From Bacillus sp. UNC438CL73TsuS30 (lineage in GTDB: Bacteria; Bacillota; Bacilli; Bacillales; Cytobacillaceae): a stretch of 64,000 nucleotides of DNA. The notes below the pieces were generated by a model, which saw nothing but the letters and a program-made list of their open reading frames with translations, did not search any database and had not been told where the DNA came from. How positions within the stretch are numbered: position 1 is the first letter of the stretch; every line of letters begins with the position of its first letter. A program made the translations under genes and the position numbers. Of this stretch, positions 62,589-64,000 are shown in pieces. The stretch lies in the NCBI RefSeq assembly GCF_000482325.1, contig NZ_KI535298.1, forward strand, positions 107,001 through 171,000. The letters are read 5' to 3'.

Positions 62589-63379
62589 ACACTTACCACT
62601 CCTTTAATGTGCGGATGCGGATCATAGCCTTCTAATGAAAAGTCCTCAAATTCAAACCCGAAGATATCTTTCACTGCAGGATTCATCTTTAATTGCGGCA
62701 GTGGGCGAGGGTCTCTTCCCATTTGCATCTTCACCTGGTCTAAATGATTTTGGTAAATATGAACGTCACCAAAGGTATGGATAAACTCACCTGGTTTTAA
62801 ATCGCAGACTTGGGCAATCATGTATGTTAAAAGAGCATAGGATGCAATATTAAAGGGGACCCCAAGAAAAACGTCGGCTGAACGCTGATAGAGCTGGCAA
62901 GATAATTTCCCGTCGGCTACATAAAACTGAAACATACAGTGGCATGGCGGCAAGGCCATGTTATCGATTTCGGCTACGTTCCATGCATTGATGAGGAGTC
63001 TTCTTGAATTTGGATTGGTTTTGATTTGGTCGATCAGTTCGCTGATTTGGTCGACAGTTTTTCCATTTGCACCAGTCCAAGAACGCCATTGATGTCCATA
63101 AACCGGACCCAATTCCCCGTTTTCATCGGCCCATTCGTTCCAGATACGCACGCCATGGTCCTGAAGATACTTTACGTTCGTATCCCCTTTTAAAAACCAT
63201 AGCAATTCATAGATGATAGATTTTAAATGAAGTTTTTTTGTTGTTAACAGTGGGAAACCCTCTTCAAGATTGAATCTCATTTGATATCCAAAGGTACTAA
63301 TCGTTCCGGTACCAGTGCGGTCACCTTTAACGGTACCATTTTTCAGTACATGCTCGCATAACTGTAAATATTGCTTCAA
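62585..63379 (-). CDS. thyA: Thymidylate synthase (ThyA type)
   Basis: 264 aa. Methylates dUMP to dTMP using methylene-tetrahydrofolate. The catalytic Cys is in ALPPCHCMFQFYV near residue 146, with RRLLINAWN before it and QRSADVFLGVPFNIASYA after. The TTG at 63379 follows GGAGAG and gives the standard 264-aa length; 15 upstream codons are open without a site. Operon with dfrA. Confidence 0.96.
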   Translation of the reverse strand: MKQYLQLCEHVLKNGTVKGDRTGTGTISTFGYQMRFNLEEGFPLLTTKKLHLKSIIYELLWFLKGDTNVKYLQDHGVRIWNEWADENGELGPVYGHQWRSWTGANGKTVDQISELIDQIKTNPNSRRLLINAWNVAEIDNMALPPCHCMFQFYVADGKLSCQLYQRSADVFLGVPFNIASYALLTYMIAQVCDLKPGEFIHTFGDVHIYQNHLDQVKMQMGRDPRPLPQLKMNPAVKDIFGFEFEDFSLEGYDPHPHIKGVVSV

Positions 63380-63854
63380 TTTTTTACACTCTCCTGTCCA
63401 AACATCATTATAATATTTTAACAATGACTAGGTCATTTTAAAAGCTATATACAAAAACGTTTTGTTATTTTTCGAAAAAAAAAGAAGCCATCCAAATAGT
63501 AAAGAGTTCCGTTTTGAGGTGCTTTTCTTAACATACGTGCCGAAATGACAGTCGTATCGGTATATAAAAAAGTAACTCGCCATAATGGCGAGTTTCTTTA
63601 TTAGGAATTCAAAAAAATCTTACTGTAATGCAGCAGATTGAGGTTCTTTTGGATTTTTGGGTTCCTTTTTAAAAAAGATGACTTGTCCTTAATGTAGTAA
63701 CCAGCAAAAGTCAATAAGCGAAGATTTGAGACCGTCGATTAACTCATAAAAAACCCCTTTTTCACAAACTTTATCCAAATTTTCCAATCTACTAATCACC
63801 TCACTCCATATGTACGGTAAAATTAAGATATATCTTACGTATGGAGTGATCGTG
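63380..63854. other. Gene-free region left of the transposase gene
   Basis: About 475 bases. It contains a hairpin AACTCGCCAT / ATGGCGAGTT (63574-63594) followed by TCTTTATT, which looks like a terminator on the plus strand. The left inverted repeat of the insertion element should lie between about 63600 and 63850, but its right end is outside the window, so it cannot be placed. No gene seen. Confidence 0.5.
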
Positions 63855-64000
63855 ATGGCGCACATTCAATATAAATCATTTGGTCAGTTAACCCTATCAG
63901 ATTATGAAGTCTTCTCTTCGGTTCCTCCCCATCCTTTTTGGAGCCGAGTGGAACAAGTGGTTGACTTTACCTTTGCAGATAAACTTTGTGAGCCGTTGTA
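63855..64000 (+). mobile_element. Transposase gene, 5' part only (IS1182-like)
   Basis: The first 48 codons of an ORF that runs off the window: MAHIQYKSFGQLTLSDYEVF, then PPHPFWSRVEQVVDFTFADKLCEPL. The F-V-D-F-x-F pattern in the N-terminal region is typical of IS1182/IS5-type DDE transposases. GGAGTGATC precedes the ATG. Family assignment is tentative because the catalytic part is not in view. Confidence 0.7.

Overview
The window is chromosomal DNA of a low-GC, endospore-forming Bacillaceae (Bacillus / Neobacillus-like; inference from gene content and from gene order shared with Bacillus subtilis). Spore functions recur throughout: a gerA-type germinant receptor operon, a YjcZ-type small protein, Spo0M, a CtpB-type protease, Ku/LigD end joining, the kam/yod lysine cluster and an orphan PAS histidine kinase of the sporulation-kinase type. 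I see no rRNA operon, no CRISPR array and no complete insertion sequence. A transposase gene begins at the right edge and is cut off.

Layout. 0-3.4 kb: MFS exporter, DUF2935 protein and NERD protein. 3.4-4.0 kb: a 51-bp tandem hairpin array. 4-7.7 kb: fructose operon fruR-fruK-fruA with a readable promoter, cre and operators. 7.8-8.0 kb: tRNA-Gly(CCC) and tRNA-Ser(CGA). 8-14 kb: small genes, a cold-shock gene, nucleoside hydrolase, divergent ku / ligD and dapF. 14-18.3 kb: membrane protein, patatin lipase, and a yxlEFG-like ABC module without sigY. 18.5-27 kb: amidohydrolase, GNAT gene behind a tRNA-like leader, MATE exporter, YtkK-like SDR, two Hsp20-fold genes, a secreted protein and a CobW GTPase. 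27-32.7 kb: LCP-like protein, ctpB, copA and deoD.

33-47 kb follows the B. subtilis yod order (deoD, yodL, yozD, yodN, yozE, yokU, kamA, yodP-T). Inserted into it are a second 51-bp hairpin array, a spo0M / kinase operon, a dispersed palindromic element and a sigma-54 activator (kamR). kamA has a near-perfect sigma-54 promoter, with dyad sites at enhancer distance. 47-59 kb follows the ypm/ypp region (msrB/msrA, ypmS, ypmR, ypmQ, ypmP), with a gerA operon, a DUF418 gene and a degV gene between ypmQ and ypmP. 59-63.4 kb: orphan sensor kinase, tatC, tatA, dfrA and thyA.

How the genes work together. FruR, CcpA and FruA/FruK form a self-contained fructose import circuit. KamA and YodP convert lysine to N-acetyl-beta-lysine, and YodQ-T are predicted to handle that compound or its products. 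Ku and LigD repair double-strand breaks. ThyA and DfrA couple dTMP synthesis to folate recycling. The least explained features are the two related 51-bp hairpin arrays, the tRNA-like leader with competing pairings near 19.9 kb, and the CGAAAATTCG dyads around kamR and kamA. Start codons were re-chosen by ribosome binding site and family length where noted. No database search was possible, so family names rest on recognition of motifs and gene order.
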